Shown: positions 32,520-42,500, counted from the first letter of the stretch. The stretch is DNA of 64,000 nt from Litoribacter populi (GCF_007483685.1 NZ_VMKN01000002.1:273452-337451), one strand, 5' to 3'. Translations and numbers: made by a program. The notes: a model not told the origin generated them from the letters alone.

Positions 32520-35312
32520 ATGGACAAATTCTCATATATTGCAAACGCGCATGTAGCTTACATCGATGAGTTATATGACGAATACAAGAAAGATCCTGAA
32601 TCCATTGATCCAAGCTGGAAAACCTTCTTTGACGGCTTCGACTTTGCCATCACCAAATACGGTGAGGACGAGGACGGTGGAGCCCAGACTCAAGCAGCCT
32701 CCCCAAAAGCTGAAAACGGCAGTCTGGCAACCCGCGGCACCATCATGGACATGGAGCAACTTCCCAAAGAAATCAAAGTAAGGGCACTTATCCACGCCCA
32801 TCGCTCCAGAGCCCACCTACGCTCCAAAACCAACCCTGTTAGGGAAAGAGTGGACCGGAAGGCCCTCATCGACATCGAAGACCTTGGATTGAGCCAGGCA
32901 GATCTCAATACTGAATTTCAGGCCGGCGAAGAAATCGGAATTGGCAAAGCCAAACTAAGCGATATCCTAGCTGCCCTCAAAAAAATATACGAAGGCTCTA
33001 TGGGTTTCGAGTACCTTTATATCCGGGACCCGGAGATGCTCGACTGGCTCAAGACCAAAATTGAAAAAGAAGCCTTAGCCTTCAACCCTCCTGCTGAAGA
33101 CAAGAAAAGAATCCTTTCCAAATTGAACGAAGCGGTAGTTTTCGAGAACTTCCTTCATACCAAATATCTTGGACAAAAAAGATTTTCGCTTGAAGGTGGT
33201 GAAAGCACCATCCCATTCTTAGACGCAGTCATCAATAAAGGTGCAAACCTTGGAGTGAAAGAAGTGATGATTGGCATGGCCCACCGTGGCCGTCTTAACG
33301 TTTTGGCCAACATCATGGGCAAAACCTACGAGCAGATCTTCTCTGAATTTGAAGGTACAGCAAAGCCTGACCTAACTATGGGCGATGGAGATGTGAAATA
33401 CCACATGGGCTACTCCAGTGACATCCATACACCGGAAAACAATAAGGTAAATCTTAAGCTGGCTCCCAACCCTTCCCACCTGGAAGCAGTGAACCCCGTA
33501 GTAGAAGGCTTCTTGAGAGCAAAAATTGACTCCGAGCACCAGCATGATTCCAAAAAGGCATTACCTATCCTTATTCATGGGGATGCGGCAGTTGCAGGGC
33601 AAGGCATCGTGTATGAGGTGACCCAAATGGCCGGATTAAAAGGCTACAACACCGGAGGTACCATACATTTTGTAATCAACAACCAGGTAGGCTTTACTAC
33701 TGACTTTGACGACGCACGTTCTTCCATCTATTGTACTGACGTTGCTAAAATTATAGATGCTCCAGTAATCCACGTGAATGGTGATGATGCCGAAGCTGTA
33801 GTATTCGCGGCAAACCTTGCGGCTGAATTTAGACAGAAATTCAACAAAGACATCTTTATTGACATGGTCTGCTATAGAAGGCATGGCCATAATGAGTCTG
33901 ACGAACCTAAGTTCACCCAGCCTTCACTATATAATGTAATCTCCAAGCACCCTAACCCAAGAGAAATCTATAATAAGAGATTGCTTGAAAGAGGTGACGT
34001 AGATGCTAAGCTGGCCAAGCAGATGGACAAAGAATTCCGTCAATTGCTACAGGACAGGCTCAACATGGTAAAAGAACAACCGCTTCCGTATAAGTTCACC
34101 CAATTTGAGCAGGAGTGGCAGTCTTTGAGAAGGTCAAAACCAGAGGACTTTGAGCAATCCCCTGAGACCTATATTTCCCAGGAAGCTATAGATAAAGTAG
34201 CAGAGGCACTTACCTCACTACCTAAAGGGTTCAAGCCGATCAAGCAGATCGAAGCGCAGATGAAACAGCGAAAGGAAATGTTCTTCCACTCCAAGTCCCT
34301 CAACTGGGCTGGAGCAGAGCTTTTGGCTTATGGATCCCTACTTTTAGAAGGTAAAACCGTAAGGTTGACTGGTCAGGATGTGCAAAGAGGAACCTTCTCC
34401 CACAGACATGCGGTGCTTCATGATGCAAACACCAACAAGCCTTTCAACTCCCTTAAGGAAATGAAGGACAGTAAGGGTCAGTTCCACATTTACAACTCCC
34501 TGCTTTCAGAATATGCCGTTCTTGGTTTTGAATATGGCTATGCCATGGCAAATCCTAACGCATTGGCTATATGGGAAGCACAATTTGGTGATTTCGCCAA
34601 CGGAGCCCAGACCATGATTGACCAGTTTATTTCCTCCGGGGAATCCAAATGGCAAAAAATGAACGGTTTGGTTATGCTTCTCCCTCACGGCTATGAAGGC
34701 CAGGGACCTGAGCACTCCAATGCCAGACCGGAGCGATTCTTGCAGCTTTCCGCCGAATACAACATGTTGGTCTGCAACATCACCGAGCCTTCCAATTTCT
34801 TCCACATGCTGAGAAGACAACTAGCTTGGGAATTCAGAAAGCCATGTATCGTCATGTCTCCAAAGTCACTTCTTAGGCATCCGAAAGTAGTCTCTCCTAT
34901 AGAGGAATTCACTCAGGGAAGATTCAGGGAAGTAATCCAAGACTCTGGTGTAAAAGCTAAAGATGTAAAAAGGGTTGTACTTTGTTCAGGCAAAATCTAT
35001 TATGATCTTGCTGAGCAGAGAGAGAAAGAAAAAGTGAAAGATGTAGCTATCGTAAGGGTAGAGCAGCTTCACCCACTTCCTAAAACCCAAATTCTAGAAG
35101 CTGTCAAGCAATACAAAGACGCTGAAGTGGTATGGGTACAGGAAGAGCCTGAAAACATGGGTTACTGGACTTACATGATGCGTGCCCTTTACAGGGACTT
35201 CCCGATGGAGGTGATCTCCAGAAAAGCAAGTGCCTCTCCTGCTACTGGTTACAATAAAGTACACCACCAGGAGCAAGAATCTATTTTGAACAAAGCTTTA
35301 AAACTACAATAA
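32520..35312 (+). CDS. sucA: 2-oxoglutarate dehydrogenase E1 component
   Basis: A 930-residue thiamine-diphosphate enzyme that decarboxylates 2-oxoglutarate and passes the succinyl group to E2. The ATG at 32520 ([22 protein letters not shown]) is preferred because it gives the conserved E1o N-terminus and follows the -7 box; an in-frame GTG at 32448 would start inside the palindrome. Family blocks include [20 protein letters not shown]-like [39 protein letters not shown] and [20 protein letters not shown]. Normal length. sucB follows 98 bases downstream and the genes are very likely co-transcribed. Confidence 0.97.
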   Translation: MDKFSYIANAHVAYIDELYDEYKKDPESIDPSWKTFFDGFDFAITKYGEDEDGGAQTQAASPKAENGSLATRGTIMDMEQLPKEIKVRALIHAHRSRAHLRSKTNPVRERVDRKALIDIEDLGLSQADLNTEFQAGEEIGIGKAKLSDILAALKKIYEGSMGFEYLYIRDPEMLDWLKTKIEKEALAFNPPAEDKKRILSKLNEAVVFENFLHTKYLGQKRFSLEGGESTIPFLDAVINKGANLGVKEVMIGMAHRGRLNVLANIMGKTYEQIFSEFEGTAKPDLTMGDGDVKYHMGYSSDIHTPENNKVNLKLAPNPSHLEAVNPVVEGFLRAKIDSEHQHDSKKALPILIHGDAAVAGQGIVYEVTQMAGLKGYNTGGTIHFVINNQVGFTTDFDDARSSIYCTDVAKIIDAPVIHVNGDDAEAVVFAANLAAEFRQKFNKDIFIDMVCYRRHGHNESDEPKFTQPSLYNVISKHPNPREIYNKRLLERGDVDAKLAKQMDKEFRQLLQDRLNMVKEQPLPYKFTQFEQEWQSLRRSKPEDFEQSPETYISQEAIDKVAEALTSLPKGFKPIKQIEAQMKQRKEMFFHSKSLNWAGAELLAYGSLLLEGKTVRLTGQDVQRGTFSHRHAVLHDANTNKPFNSLKEMKDSKGQFHIYNSLLSEYAVLGFEYGYAMANPNALAIWEAQFGDFANGAQTMIDQFISSGESKWQKMNGLVMLLPHGYEGQGPEHSNARPERFLQLSAEYNMLVCNITEPSNFFHMLRRQLAWEFRKPCIVMSPKSLLRHPKVVSPIEEFTQGRFREVIQDSGVKAKDVKRVVLCSGKIYYDLAEQREKEKVKDVAIVRVEQLHPLPKTQILEAVKQYKDAEVVWVQEEPENMGYWTYMMRALYRDFPMEVISRKASASPATGYNKVHHQEQESILNKALKLQ

Positions 35313-35410
35313 ACACCTCCAATCCCGCTTTGGTGGGACAAGGGGTTAATTTACAATTTAACCAATGTAAAATTAACCTTAGGCTTTGGCCTGGGGGTAA
35401 AAAGAAAATT

Positions 35411-36961
35411 ATGAGCTTAGAAATTAAAGTCCCTGCCGTAGGGGAATCTATCAGCGAAGTGACCATTGGACAATGGTTTAAAAATGACGGCGACTACGTC
35501 GAGATGGACGAAGTAATCTGTGAACTTGAATCAGACAAAGCTACTTTTGAATTAACAGCTGAAGCTGCAGGAGTATTAAAAACAAGTGCTAAAGAAGGTG
35601 ACACCCTTGAAATCGGGGACGTGATCTGCACCATCGACACCAACTCAACAGGGGATTCTGCTTCAGCCGAAAAAGCAAGCAAGAGCTCTAAAGAGGAAAG
35701 TTCTTCTTCAAACACTGGAGGAGTAACCGGAGAAGTGAAGGAAATGGTAGTCCCTACCGTAGGTGAGTCCATCACCGAGGTGACATTGGCCACTTGGCTG
35801 AAAAACGATGGTGATTATGTAGAATTAGACGAAATCATCGCTGAGGTGGATTCTGATAAGGCCACTTTTGAACTTCCTGCTGAGGCAAACGGTATCCTTC
35901 GCCATGTGGCACAGGAAGGCGACACCTTGGAAATCGGCGGATTGATCTGCAAGATCGAAGTGACCGAAGGTGGTGCCCCTCAGGGTGAACCAGCACCGGC
36001 TGCCAAGGAAAGCGCTTCAGCAAGTGCATCCGCTTCTGCAAACGAAACATATGCAACCGGGCACGCCTCTCCTGCTGCAGCCAAGATTTTGGCTGAAAAA
36101 GGAATCGACCCAAAAGAGGTAAACGGAACCGGTAAAGATGGCCGTGTAACCAAAGAAGACGCTGAAAAAGCGCAGAAGACTGCCAAACCTGCAGCAGCTA
36201 AGCAAGAAAGCAAGCCGGCTTCCAAAGCCACAGAAGCAGAAGCACCAAAAACCAGCGGAGAGAGAAACAGCCGTCGTGAAAAGATGACTTCCCTGAGAAG
36301 AACAATCGCCAGAAGACTTGTTTCCGTGAAAAATGAGACGGCCATGTTGACCACTTTCAACGAGGTGAACATGAAGCCTATCATGGATATTCGTAAGCAG
36401 TACAAAGATAAATTCAAGGAGAAGCATGGCGTAAACCTAGGTTTCATGTCCTTCTTCACCAAAGCTGTCTGCGTAGCCCTTCAGGAATGGCCTGCAGTGA
36501 ACGCGCAGATTGACGGAAACGAGATTGTTTACAATGATTTCTGTGACATTTCTATTGCGGTTTCCGCCCCAAAAGGGTTGGTGGTTCCGGTGATCAGAAA
36601 TGCTGAGAAACTTTCATTTGACGAAGTGGAGAAAGAAGTTGTAAGACTTGCCACCAAAGCAAGAGATAACAAATTGTCCATCGAAGAGATGACAGGTGGC
36701 ACATTCACTTTGACCAATGGAGGTATATTTGGTTCCATGATGTCCACCCCAATCATCAACGCCCCTCAATCGGCAATCCTAGGCATGCACAACATCGTTG
36801 AAAGACCGATGGCTGTCAACGGTGAGGTCAAAATCCTCCCAATGATGTACCTAGCCCTCTCCTACGACCACCGAATCATCGACGGACGCGAGTCCGTAAG
36901 CTTCTTGGTGAGAGTAAAGGAACTACTCGAGGATCCGACGAGGCTTCTGTTTGGGGTATAA
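35411..36961 (+). CDS. sucB: 2-oxoglutarate dehydrogenase E2 (dihydrolipoyllysine succinyltransferase)
   Basis: A 516-residue protein from the ATG at 35411, where the first lipoyl domain begins ([14 protein letters not shown]). There are two lipoyl domains, with lipoylated Lys43 (ESDKATFEL) and Lys150 (DSDKATFEL), joined by Ser/Lys/Glu-rich and Ala-rich linkers. A peripheral subunit-binding domain follows ([28 protein letters not shown]) and then the acyltransferase core with the catalytic [10 protein letters not shown] near the C-terminus. E. coli SucB has a single lipoyl domain, so the doubling is notable. The next complex gene, lpdA, is displaced by the four-helix-bundle insert. Confidence 0.96.
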   Translation: MSLEIKVPAVGESISEVTIGQWFKNDGDYVEMDEVICELESDKATFELTAEAAGVLKTSAKEGDTLEIGDVICTIDTNSTGDSASAEKASKSSKEESSSSNTGGVTGEVKEMVVPTVGESITEVTLATWLKNDGDYVELDEIIAEVDSDKATFELPAEANGILRHVAQEGDTLEIGGLICKIEVTEGGAPQGEPAPAAKESASASASASANETYATGHASPAAAKILAEKGIDPKEVNGTGKDGRVTKEDAEKAQKTAKPAAAKQESKPASKATEAEAPKTSGERNSRREKMTSLRRTIARRLVSVKNETAMLTTFNEVNMKPIMDIRKQYKDKFKEKHGVNLGFMSFFTKAVCVALQEWPAVNAQIDGNEIVYNDFCDISIAVSAPKGLVVPVIRNAEKLSFDEVEKEVVRLATKARDNKLSIEEMTGGTFTLTNGGIFGSMMSTPIINAPQSAILGMHNIVERPMAVNGEVKILPMMYLALSYDHRIIDGRESVSFLVRVKELLEDPTRLLFGV

Positions 36962-36976
36962 ATCATTTGACTTACT

Positions 36977-37009
36977 AGGTACAAAGTACCAAGTACCAGG
37001 TACCAAGTA
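36977..37009 (+). repeat. Left arm of GTACNAA heptamer array
   Basis: Four and a half 7-bp units (GTACAAA, GTACCAA, GTACCAG, GTACCAA, GTA) begin 16 bases after the sucB stop. The arm is the inverse of the array at 37448-37479; the two can pair over about 31 bases with four mismatches. Confidence 0.88.
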
Positions 37010-37082
37010 AATAACCGTGTATCTTGAAATTAGCGGGGAATTAAGTATTTTAACACTTTACTTTTTTCCCCATCTTTTTCAT

Positions 37083-37433
37083 ATGCACAGATATCAAGAA
37101 TTAAAAGTATGGCATAAGGCCATCAACCTTGCTGTTGAAGTGTACAGCTTGACTGAAAATCTTCCTAAAAGAGAGCAATATGGATTAATTAGCCAAATTA
37201 ACCGCGCCGCCATATCTATACCTTCCAATATTGCTGAAGGTGCTGGGAGAAATTCGAATAAAGATTTCAACCATTTTTTGGGTATAGCGCTGGGGTCAGC
37301 CTTTGAATTAAATACTCAATTACTGATTTCCAACAAGCTCAACTACCTAACAATTGATAAATTTGAGGATTTATCAGTGAAATTGGTGGAGATCCAGAAT
37401 ATGCTTGTCAAATTAAAGCAAAGTTTAAAATAA
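37083..37433 (+). CDS. Four-helix bundle protein (23S rRNA intervening-sequence protein family)
   Basis: A 116-residue protein from the ATG at 37083. It has the S23/IVP family hallmarks: RYQELKVWHKAINLAVEVY at the start, LPKREQYGLISQINRAA, the signature SIPSNIAEGAGRNSNKDF (about 54-71) and LGSAFELNTQLLI. The fold is a four-helix bundle that forms pentamers in related proteins such as the Avd protein of diversity-generating retroelements. Classical members are encoded inside intervening sequences of 23S rRNA genes; their role is not settled. Here the gene sits between sucB and lpdA and is bracketed by inverted GTACNAA arrays, so the whole unit (about 36977-37479) looks inserted into the operon. 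Confidence 0.93.
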   Translation: MHRYQELKVWHKAINLAVEVYSLTENLPKREQYGLISQINRAAISIPSNIAEGAGRNSNKDFNHFLGIALGSAFELNTQLLISNKLNYLTIDKFEDLSVKLVEIQNMLVKLKQSLK

Positions 37434-37447
37434 AAATAAACGACCCT

Positions 37448-37479
37448 GTACTTGGTACTTTGTACTTTGTACTTGGTAC
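37448..37479 (-). repeat. Right arm of GTACNAA heptamer array
   Basis: Four and a half units in the opposite orientation to the left arm (TTGGTAC, TTTGTAC, TTTGTAC, TTGGTAC). It starts 14 bases after the bundle gene stop and ends 12 bases before the lpdA ATG. Confidence 0.88.
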
Positions 37480-37491
37480 AAACAAAAAAAT

Positions 37492-38889
37492 ATGTACGAC
37501 GTAATCGTTATCGGCTCAGGACCAGGCGGGTATGTGGCAGCCATTAGGGCGGCGCAGCTTGGGATGAAGACGGCCATCGTAGAAAAATATTCCACACTTG
37601 GAGGTACCTGCCTAAATGTAGGTTGTATCCCTTCCAAGGCTTTACTGGATTCCTCAGAGCATTATCATAATGCTGCCCACACCTTCGAAACTCACGGCAT
37701 CGACCTGAAAGATCTTCAGGTTAATTTCGGTCAGATGATCGGCCGAAAAAATGAAGTGGTGAAGCAAAACGTAGACGGCATCCAGTATTTGATGAAGAAG
37801 AACAAAATCGATGTTCATCATGGATTGGGTTCTTTTGTGGACAAAAACACTGTCAAGGTGACCAAAGAAGATGGAAAAGCCGAAGAAATCCAAGGCAAAA
37901 ACATCATCATTGCCACGGGTTCTAAGCCTTCTTCTCTTCCTTTCATTAACATTGACAAGAAGAGAATCATCACCTCCACGGAGGCGCTTACACTTAAGGA
38001 AATACCTAAAAATCTGATCGTGATCGGCGGTGGGGTTATAGGTTTGGAACTTGGTTCGGTGTATGCCAGAATAGGTTCCAAAGTTTCCGTGGTGGAGTAT
38101 ATGGATTCTTTGATTCCTACCATGGACAAAACTATGGGCAAGGAACTTCAGAAGTCCCTCAAAAAACTTGGTTTCGATTTCTTCCTGAAGCACAAAGTCA
38201 CTTCTGTTGAAAATACAGGAAATGAAGTTGTAGTCAAAGCTGAGAACAGCAAAGGCGAAATCGTAGAATTGAAAGGCGACTATGTCTTGGTTTCAATCGG
38301 AAGAAGACCTTACACTGACGGTCTCAATGCTGAGGCTGCTGGCGTAAAACTTAACGACAGAGGTCAGATAGAAGTAGACGAGCACCTAAAGACCACTGCC
38401 GACAACATTTACGCTATCGGTGATGTAATCAAAGGCGCCATGCTGGCTCACAAAGCGGAGGAAGAAGGCGTGTTGGTAGCCGAGCAATTGGCAGGTCAGA
38501 AGCCGCACATCAACTATAATCTGATTCCAGGAGTAGTTTACACTTGGCCAGAAGTAGCTGCTGTAGGTTTTACCGAGGAGCAGTTGAAGGAAAAAGGCAT
38601 CAAGTATAAAACCGGGAAGTTCCCATTTATGGCTTCCGGTAGAGCGAGAGCTTCCATGGACACGGACGGATTGGTGAAAGTTTTGGCTGACGCTGAAACT
38701 GATGAGATCTTGGGTGTTCACATGATCGGACCGAGAACAGCGGATATGATCGCTGAAGCAGTAGTAGCTATGGAGTACAGGGCTTCAGCGGAGGATATCG
38801 CTAGAATGTCACATGCTCACCCAACTTACACTGAGGCTTTCAAGGAAGCTTGTCTGGCAGCCACTGGTAATAGGGCGTTGCATATTTGA
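37492..38889 (+). CDS. lpdA: Dihydrolipoyl dehydrogenase (E3)
   Basis: A 465-residue flavoprotein that reoxidises dihydrolipoamide with NAD+. FAD loop GSGPGGYVAA (8-17), redox-active disulfide GGTCLNVGCIPSK (Cys40, Cys45), NAD loop IGGGVIGLELGSV, the second FAD motif IYAIGDVIKGAMLAHKA and the C-terminal active-site HAHPTYTEAF are all present. Normal length. It completes the 2-oxoglutarate dehydrogenase set with sucA and sucB but lies 530 bases beyond the sucB stop because of the four-helix-bundle unit. Its stop codon overlaps the first unit of a heptamer array, followed by a terminator. Confidence 0.97.
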   Translation: MYDVIVIGSGPGGYVAAIRAAQLGMKTAIVEKYSTLGGTCLNVGCIPSKALLDSSEHYHNAAHTFETHGIDLKDLQVNFGQMIGRKNEVVKQNVDGIQYLMKKNKIDVHHGLGSFVDKNTVKVTKEDGKAEEIQGKNIIIATGSKPSSLPFINIDKKRIITSTEALTLKEIPKNLIVIGGGVIGLELGSVYARIGSKVSVVEYMDSLIPTMDKTMGKELQKSLKKLGFDFFLKHKVTSVENTGNEVVVKAENSKGEIVELKGDYVLVSIGRRPYTDGLNAEAAGVKLNDRGQIEVDEHLKTTADNIYAIGDVIKGAMLAHKAEEEGVLVAEQLAGQKPHINYNLIPGVVYTWPEVAAVGFTEEQLKEKGIKYKTGKFPFMASGRARASMDTDGLVKVLADAETDEILGVHMIGPRTADMIAEAVVAMEYRASAEDIARMSHAHPTYTEAFKEACLAATGNRALHI

Positions 38890-38926
38890 TGTCGGATGTT
38901 TGAAGACCGATGTCCGATGAGGATGA
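38888..38926 (+). repeat. Heptamer tandem array, GRTGWCS family (lpdA 3' end)
   Basis: About five degenerate 7-bp units (GATGTCG, GATGTTT, GACCGATG-like) beginning inside the lpdA stop codon and lying upstream of its terminator, so it is transcribed in the lpdA 3' UTR. Confidence 0.75.
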
Positions 38927-38960
38927 CTTGTATTTATTAGCAAGAAAATATTAAAGAAAG

Positions 38961-38994
38961 AAAAGCAGCACACCAGGCGCTGCTTTTCTTTTTT
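38961..38994 (+). terminator. Terminator of lpdA
   Basis: A 9-bp stem (38961-38969 with 38979-38987) followed by a T-rich tail. It lies against the stop of the converging beta-barrel gene. Confidence 0.88.
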
Positions 38995-38995
38995 A

Positions 38996-39661
38996 CTAAA
39001 AATGATAGGCTATGCTGATGTTTCGGATAGGTAAAAACCTAAGTTGCATCCCAGACTGGGTGGACTCCCTCTCCCTCATATCAAAGTTTCTATATGTGGA
39101 ATTGGCTACTGTATTGTTTTCTAAGACCAGTCCCATTTCGGCAAAAACAGAAAGTCTCGGTAAAATATGGTATTTGGCGCCCCAGAAATAAGTCCCTCCA
39201 ATTGAAAAATTGCTTTGCTGAAAATGTTGTAACTGGCCGGGAACTACATTCTGATCAAATCGATTAATGGTTTCTCCAAGAACAAAGTCTAAACCTTGAT
39301 AACCAATAAATTTAGGACTGATGGATTTCTGCATTTCAAGCCCTATAAGCATTTGGTAATTGAAAACACGCTGGCGTTCAAAAGTGGCTGATTCATAAGC
39401 AAAATCTGCCGGCGCAGAGGTTAAAGAACCGCCTAATCCTAGTCGGAAGCCCATCATTTTACCCTTAGGTGTCGTATAATTTTTACGATAGAAAAATCGG
39501 GCCGGGAGGTCACCGTTTATAACAGGAATGAGATCAACTGAAAATTCATGTTTAAACTTACCATAATCAAAGCCTCGGTCTTCTTGCTCGTCAGTTTGTG
39601 CATATGCCCCAAAAGTGAAAGTAAAACATGTCAACAGTAGAATAGCATAAATTATCTTCAT
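38996..39661 (-). CDS. Secreted/outer-membrane beta-barrel-like protein
   Basis: A 221-residue protein with a signal peptide cleaved after GAYAQ. The mature chain has alternating hydrophobic strands (FSVDLIPVI, MGFRLGLGGSL, FNYQMLIGLEM, FSIGGTYFWGAKY, LSVFAEMGLVLE) and ends in an aromatic strand (ISIAYHF), typical of outer-membrane barrels. No specific family is recognised. The upstream interval shared with the next gene holds a heptamer array. Confidence 0.75.
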   Translation of the reverse strand: MKIIYAILLLTCFTFTFGAYAQTDEQEDRGFDYGKFKHEFSVDLIPVINGDLPARFFYRKNYTTPKGKMMGFRLGLGGSLTSAPADFAYESATFERQRVFNYQMLIGLEMQKSISPKFIGYQGLDFVLGETINRFDQNVVPGQLQHFQQSNFSIGGTYFWGAKYHILPRLSVFAEMGLVLENNTVANSTYRNFDMRERESTQSGMQLRFLPIRNISIAYHF

Positions 39662-39788
39662 AATTACTTGATTTTGTTACTCTTCACCTAACGCACACTA
39701 AATTTAAAGGTTGAGGAATTTTGATTTCCCTATTCAAATCTTTTTTTAATAAGCTGATAATTAAAAGTTTAATCAAGGGGATTTTTTT

Positions 39789-39852
39789 GGGAAGATGTGG
39801 GAAGACGGGTGACCGATGACCGATGACCGATGTGGGATGTCGGGTGAGGGGG
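39789..39852 (+). repeat. Heptamer tandem array, GRTGWCS family (between divergent genes)
   Basis: Units include GGGTGAC, CGATGAC (twice), CGATGTG and GGATGTC. Unlike the other three arrays of this family it lies upstream of genes on both sides. Confidence 0.85.
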
Positions 39853-39914
39853 ATATAGTTTTCAATGCTTGAATTTTAGGAACTTATTTTTTATTATGTA
39901 TAAAATTTTTAGAT

Positions 39915-40274
39915 ATGAACGCAAAAAGGCAGCCCCTTACTCTTATAGCATTCTTAATATTTGCGATGTCTTCATGGGCACAAACCGCAAAACCCATTGA
40001 TCCTTTAAAATTCCTCACCAATTTTGAAGCTGTACCCACAGAAGACGGCGAGGCTACAACCTTTTCTCAGGATTTGCCTCCATGTTTAGTTTACCGGATC
40101 AAACACCTTGGATTCAACGAAGTCCTGCTGTATAATGAAGCACTACTATATCAAGGTGAGCCACAGAACTTACAATATTTTATGGGCAAGCTGAAAATAC
40201 AGGGCCCAACCCTAATCTTTCAAACAAAAACTAACTCAAGTTTTTTAAAAGAGTCGGCTACCTGTTTAGCATAA
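39915..40274 (+). CDS. Hypothetical small secreted protein
   Basis: A 119-residue protein with a signal peptide cleaved near MSSWAQ. The mature part of about 95 residues has two Cys (in LPPCLVY and SATCLA) that could form a disulfide. The family is not recognised. A perfect GAAGAAG/CTTCTTC hairpin without a T tract follows at 40308-40324. The next gene starts 118 bases downstream. Confidence 0.6.
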   Translation: MNAKRQPLTLIAFLIFAMSSWAQTAKPIDPLKFLTNFEAVPTEDGEATTFSQDLPPCLVYRIKHLGFNEVLLYNEALLYQGEPQNLQYFMGKLKIQGPTLIFQTKTNSSFLKESATCLA

Positions 40275-40392
40275 TTTTTGGTCAAATCCTTAAGACTAGG
40301 GTAAATTGAAGAAGCGCCTTCTTCTGATTCTGCCTGCAATCCCCTATCTTTAATAAATCAATTTTTAACCTAATATTGAATCCTATTATTTT

Positions 40393-41892
40393 ATGGACCA
40401 CACACTTCATCAGCAAATTCTTTCCCAGGGAATGTCCCCTGAAAAAGTCCAAGAACAGATTGACAATTTTAAATCAGGTTTCCCTTTTCTGCCGATAGTC
40501 GAAGCGGCAAAAGTGGGCAACGGCATCCAGAAATTCAGTGAAGCAGAAATTGAGAGGTTTGGAAAGGAGTTTGACAACATGGTCCAGAGCAAGGACATTC
40601 TGAAATTTGTACCCGCCTCCGGAGCTGCATCCCGAATGTTTAAAGACTTGTTTGCTTTTCTTGACGGGGATGGGAACCTCGAAAACCATGCTTTTGCCAA
40701 GAAATTTATTGACAACATAGAAAAATTTGCTTTTTATCACGACCTCAACAAAATCTTGGAAAGAGACGGTAGCTCCATCAAAAAAGCGCTGGAAGACAAA
40801 GATTATGCCTTGATCATCAGCTATCTGCTAGAAGACAAAGGCCTCGGATATGGAAGTTTGCCCAAAGGCTTACTCAAATTCCACCACTATAGTGAGCAGG
40901 ACAGGACTCCGACCTACGAGCACTTTATCGAAGGGGTAATGTACGCCAAGGGTAAAGGAGACAGGGTGAAATTACACTTTACCGTCAGCCCAGAGCATGA
41001 GGAGAAATTCAAGGAGGAGATAGCTCAGATACAGCCCAAATTGGAAAAAGAGCATGGTGTCACCTTCGAAGTCAGCTTTTCACACCAAAAGCAATCCACG
41101 GATACCATTGCCGTAAATCCTGATAACACTCCTTTCCAAGAAGATGACGGCAGTATACTTTTCAGACCAGCGGGGCATGGAGCCCTCTTGGAAAACTTGG
41201 ATGAGATAGACGCCGATTTGATATTTATCAAAAATGTGGACAATGTGGTTCCTGACAGATTGAAGGACACTACACAGAAGTATAAGAAAGCACTGGGGGC
41301 ATTGCTACTGAACCTTCAGGAAAAGGTTTTCCAGGCTTTACAAACCATAGACAAGGACACCTTAGTAGCTGAGGAGGTATTTGACAAGGACCTTTCAGGT
41401 CGATTCCCTGAGGAGTACAAAGAATGGTCTCAAGACCAAAAAAGAGACTTTTTGAAAAGCAAACTCAATCGTCCAATCAGGGTGTGCGGGATGGTTAGGA
41501 ATGTAGGGGAACCTGGGGGCGGACCTTTCTGGGTGAAGGAGGAGGATGGATCCCTATCCCTACAGATTGCCGAAAATGCCCAAATCGACCTGCAGGACTC
41601 CGATAAGAAAGAAATATACAATTCTGCCACACACTTCAACCCAGTGGATGTGGTCTGCGGCACAAAAGATTATAAAGGCAATAAGTTTGACCTTTTGAAG
41701 CATAGGGACATGAAAACAGGTTTTATCACTTCCAAATCCAAAAATGGTAAGGAGCTGAAAGCCCTTGAACTCCCAGGCCTCTGGAACGGATCCATGGCCG
41801 ATTGGACCACTGTTTTTGTTGAGGTCCCCATCATCACGTTCAATCCTGTCAAAACAGTCAATGATCTTTTGCGAGATGAACACCAAAACTAG
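40393..41892 (+). CDS. DUF4301-like protein with a nucleotidyltransferase-like motif
   Basis: A 499-residue cytoplasmic protein. FVPASGAASRMFKDL near residues 73-87 resembles the N-terminal nucleotide-binding loop of sugar nucleotidyltransferases. Later blocks are FRPAGHGALLENLDEIDADLIFI split at about residue 260-282, RVCGMVRNVGEPGGGPFWV and FNPVDVVCGTKDYKG. I recognise this as the Bacteroidota DUF4301 type; the reaction is not known to me. A role in sugar-nucleotide metabolism is inference from the motif only. It ends 9 bases before a hairpin that precedes the deformylase gene. Confidence 0.75.
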   Translation: MDHTLHQQILSQGMSPEKVQEQIDNFKSGFPFLPIVEAAKVGNGIQKFSEAEIERFGKEFDNMVQSKDILKFVPASGAASRMFKDLFAFLDGDGNLENHAFAKKFIDNIEKFAFYHDLNKILERDGSSIKKALEDKDYALIISYLLEDKGLGYGSLPKGLLKFHHYSEQDRTPTYEHFIEGVMYAKGKGDRVKLHFTVSPEHEEKFKEEIAQIQPKLEKEHGVTFEVSFSHQKQSTDTIAVNPDNTPFQEDDGSILFRPAGHGALLENLDEIDADLIFIKNVDNVVPDRLKDTTQKYKKALGALLLNLQEKVFQALQTIDKDTLVAEEVFDKDLSGRFPEEYKEWSQDQKRDFLKSKLNRPIRVCGMVRNVGEPGGGPFWVKEEDGSLSLQIAENAQIDLQDSDKKEIYNSATHFNPVDVVCGTKDYKGNKFDLLKHRDMKTGFITSKSKNGKELKALELPGLWNGSMADWTTVFVEVPIITFNPVKTVNDLLRDEHQN

Positions 41893-41900
41893 ACGATACC

Positions 41901-41935
41901 ACACCGCTGGGACAAAACCGGCGGTGTTTTGATTT
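41901..41935 (+). terminator. Terminator-like hairpin immediately upstream of the deformylase start
   Basis: A 10-bp stem (41901-41910 with 41918-41927, one U-G pair) with a 7-base loop and a T-rich tail that ends 4 bases before the next ATG. It can terminate the preceding gene and may also limit entry into the deformylase gene. Confidence 0.75.
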
Positions 41936-41938
41936 TAT

Positions 41939-42421
41939 ATGAAAACCACTGACGATATTTTAAAACTTGGAGACCCCAGGCTTTATGAAACGTGTGAACC
42001 AGTCGATGAATCGGAGCTACCCTTGGTCGCTGCCTGGGTCCAAGACCTCCATGAGGCCATGGAAGATATCCGCCGGAAATATGGTTTTGGGCGAGGAATA
42101 GCCGCCCCTCAACTGGGCATCATGAAAAGACTATTTTACCTCAATTTGGACAAACCCTATGTCATCATCAACCCCGAACTCAAAAACTTGAACGAAGACA
42201 CTTTTGAAATGTGGGATGATTGCATGAGTTTTCCAAACCTGCTGGTAAAAGTCGACAGACACCGTTCTATGACTTTGCAATATTTCGATGAAAATTGGAA
42301 AAAGAAGACTTGGGAGGTTCGTGATGACATTTCTGAGCTTATCCAACATGAGTATGACCATTTGGACGGAATTTTGTGTACCATGAGGGCCAAAGACGCC
42401 AAGTCCTTTAAATACCGGTAA
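41939..42421 (+). CDS. Peptide deformylase-like protein
   Basis: A 160-residue protein with the three deformylase motifs in order: GRGIAAPQLG (51-60), a Cys-containing block WDDCMSFP where EGCLS is usual (metal ligand Cys95), and QHEYDHLDGI (HExxDH, His137 and His141). The Glu-Gly before the metal Cys is replaced by Asp-Asp, a divergence seen in non-canonical members. Deformylases remove the N-formyl group from nascent proteins; this copy could instead act on another formyl substrate. The ATG follows the hairpin at 41901-41935 without any ribosome-binding sequence. Confidence 0.85.
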   Translation: MKTTDDILKLGDPRLYETCEPVDESELPLVAAWVQDLHEAMEDIRRKYGFGRGIAAPQLGIMKRLFYLNLDKPYVIINPELKNLNEDTFEMWDDCMSFPNLLVKVDRHRSMTLQYFDENWKKKTWEVRDDISELIQHEYDHLDGILCTMRAKDAKSFKYR

Positions 42422-42500
42422 GTCAGCGTTAAAATTGTTTAATTCAAACAGGCAATATGCCAATTATCAAGCACAACCGTGAATCTCTCGATTATTTGTT

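Noticed and set aside
40308-40324. Perfect GAAGAAG/CTTCTTC hairpin
   Set aside because: The loop is only three bases and no T tract follows, so it is not a convincing terminator; kept as a note only.
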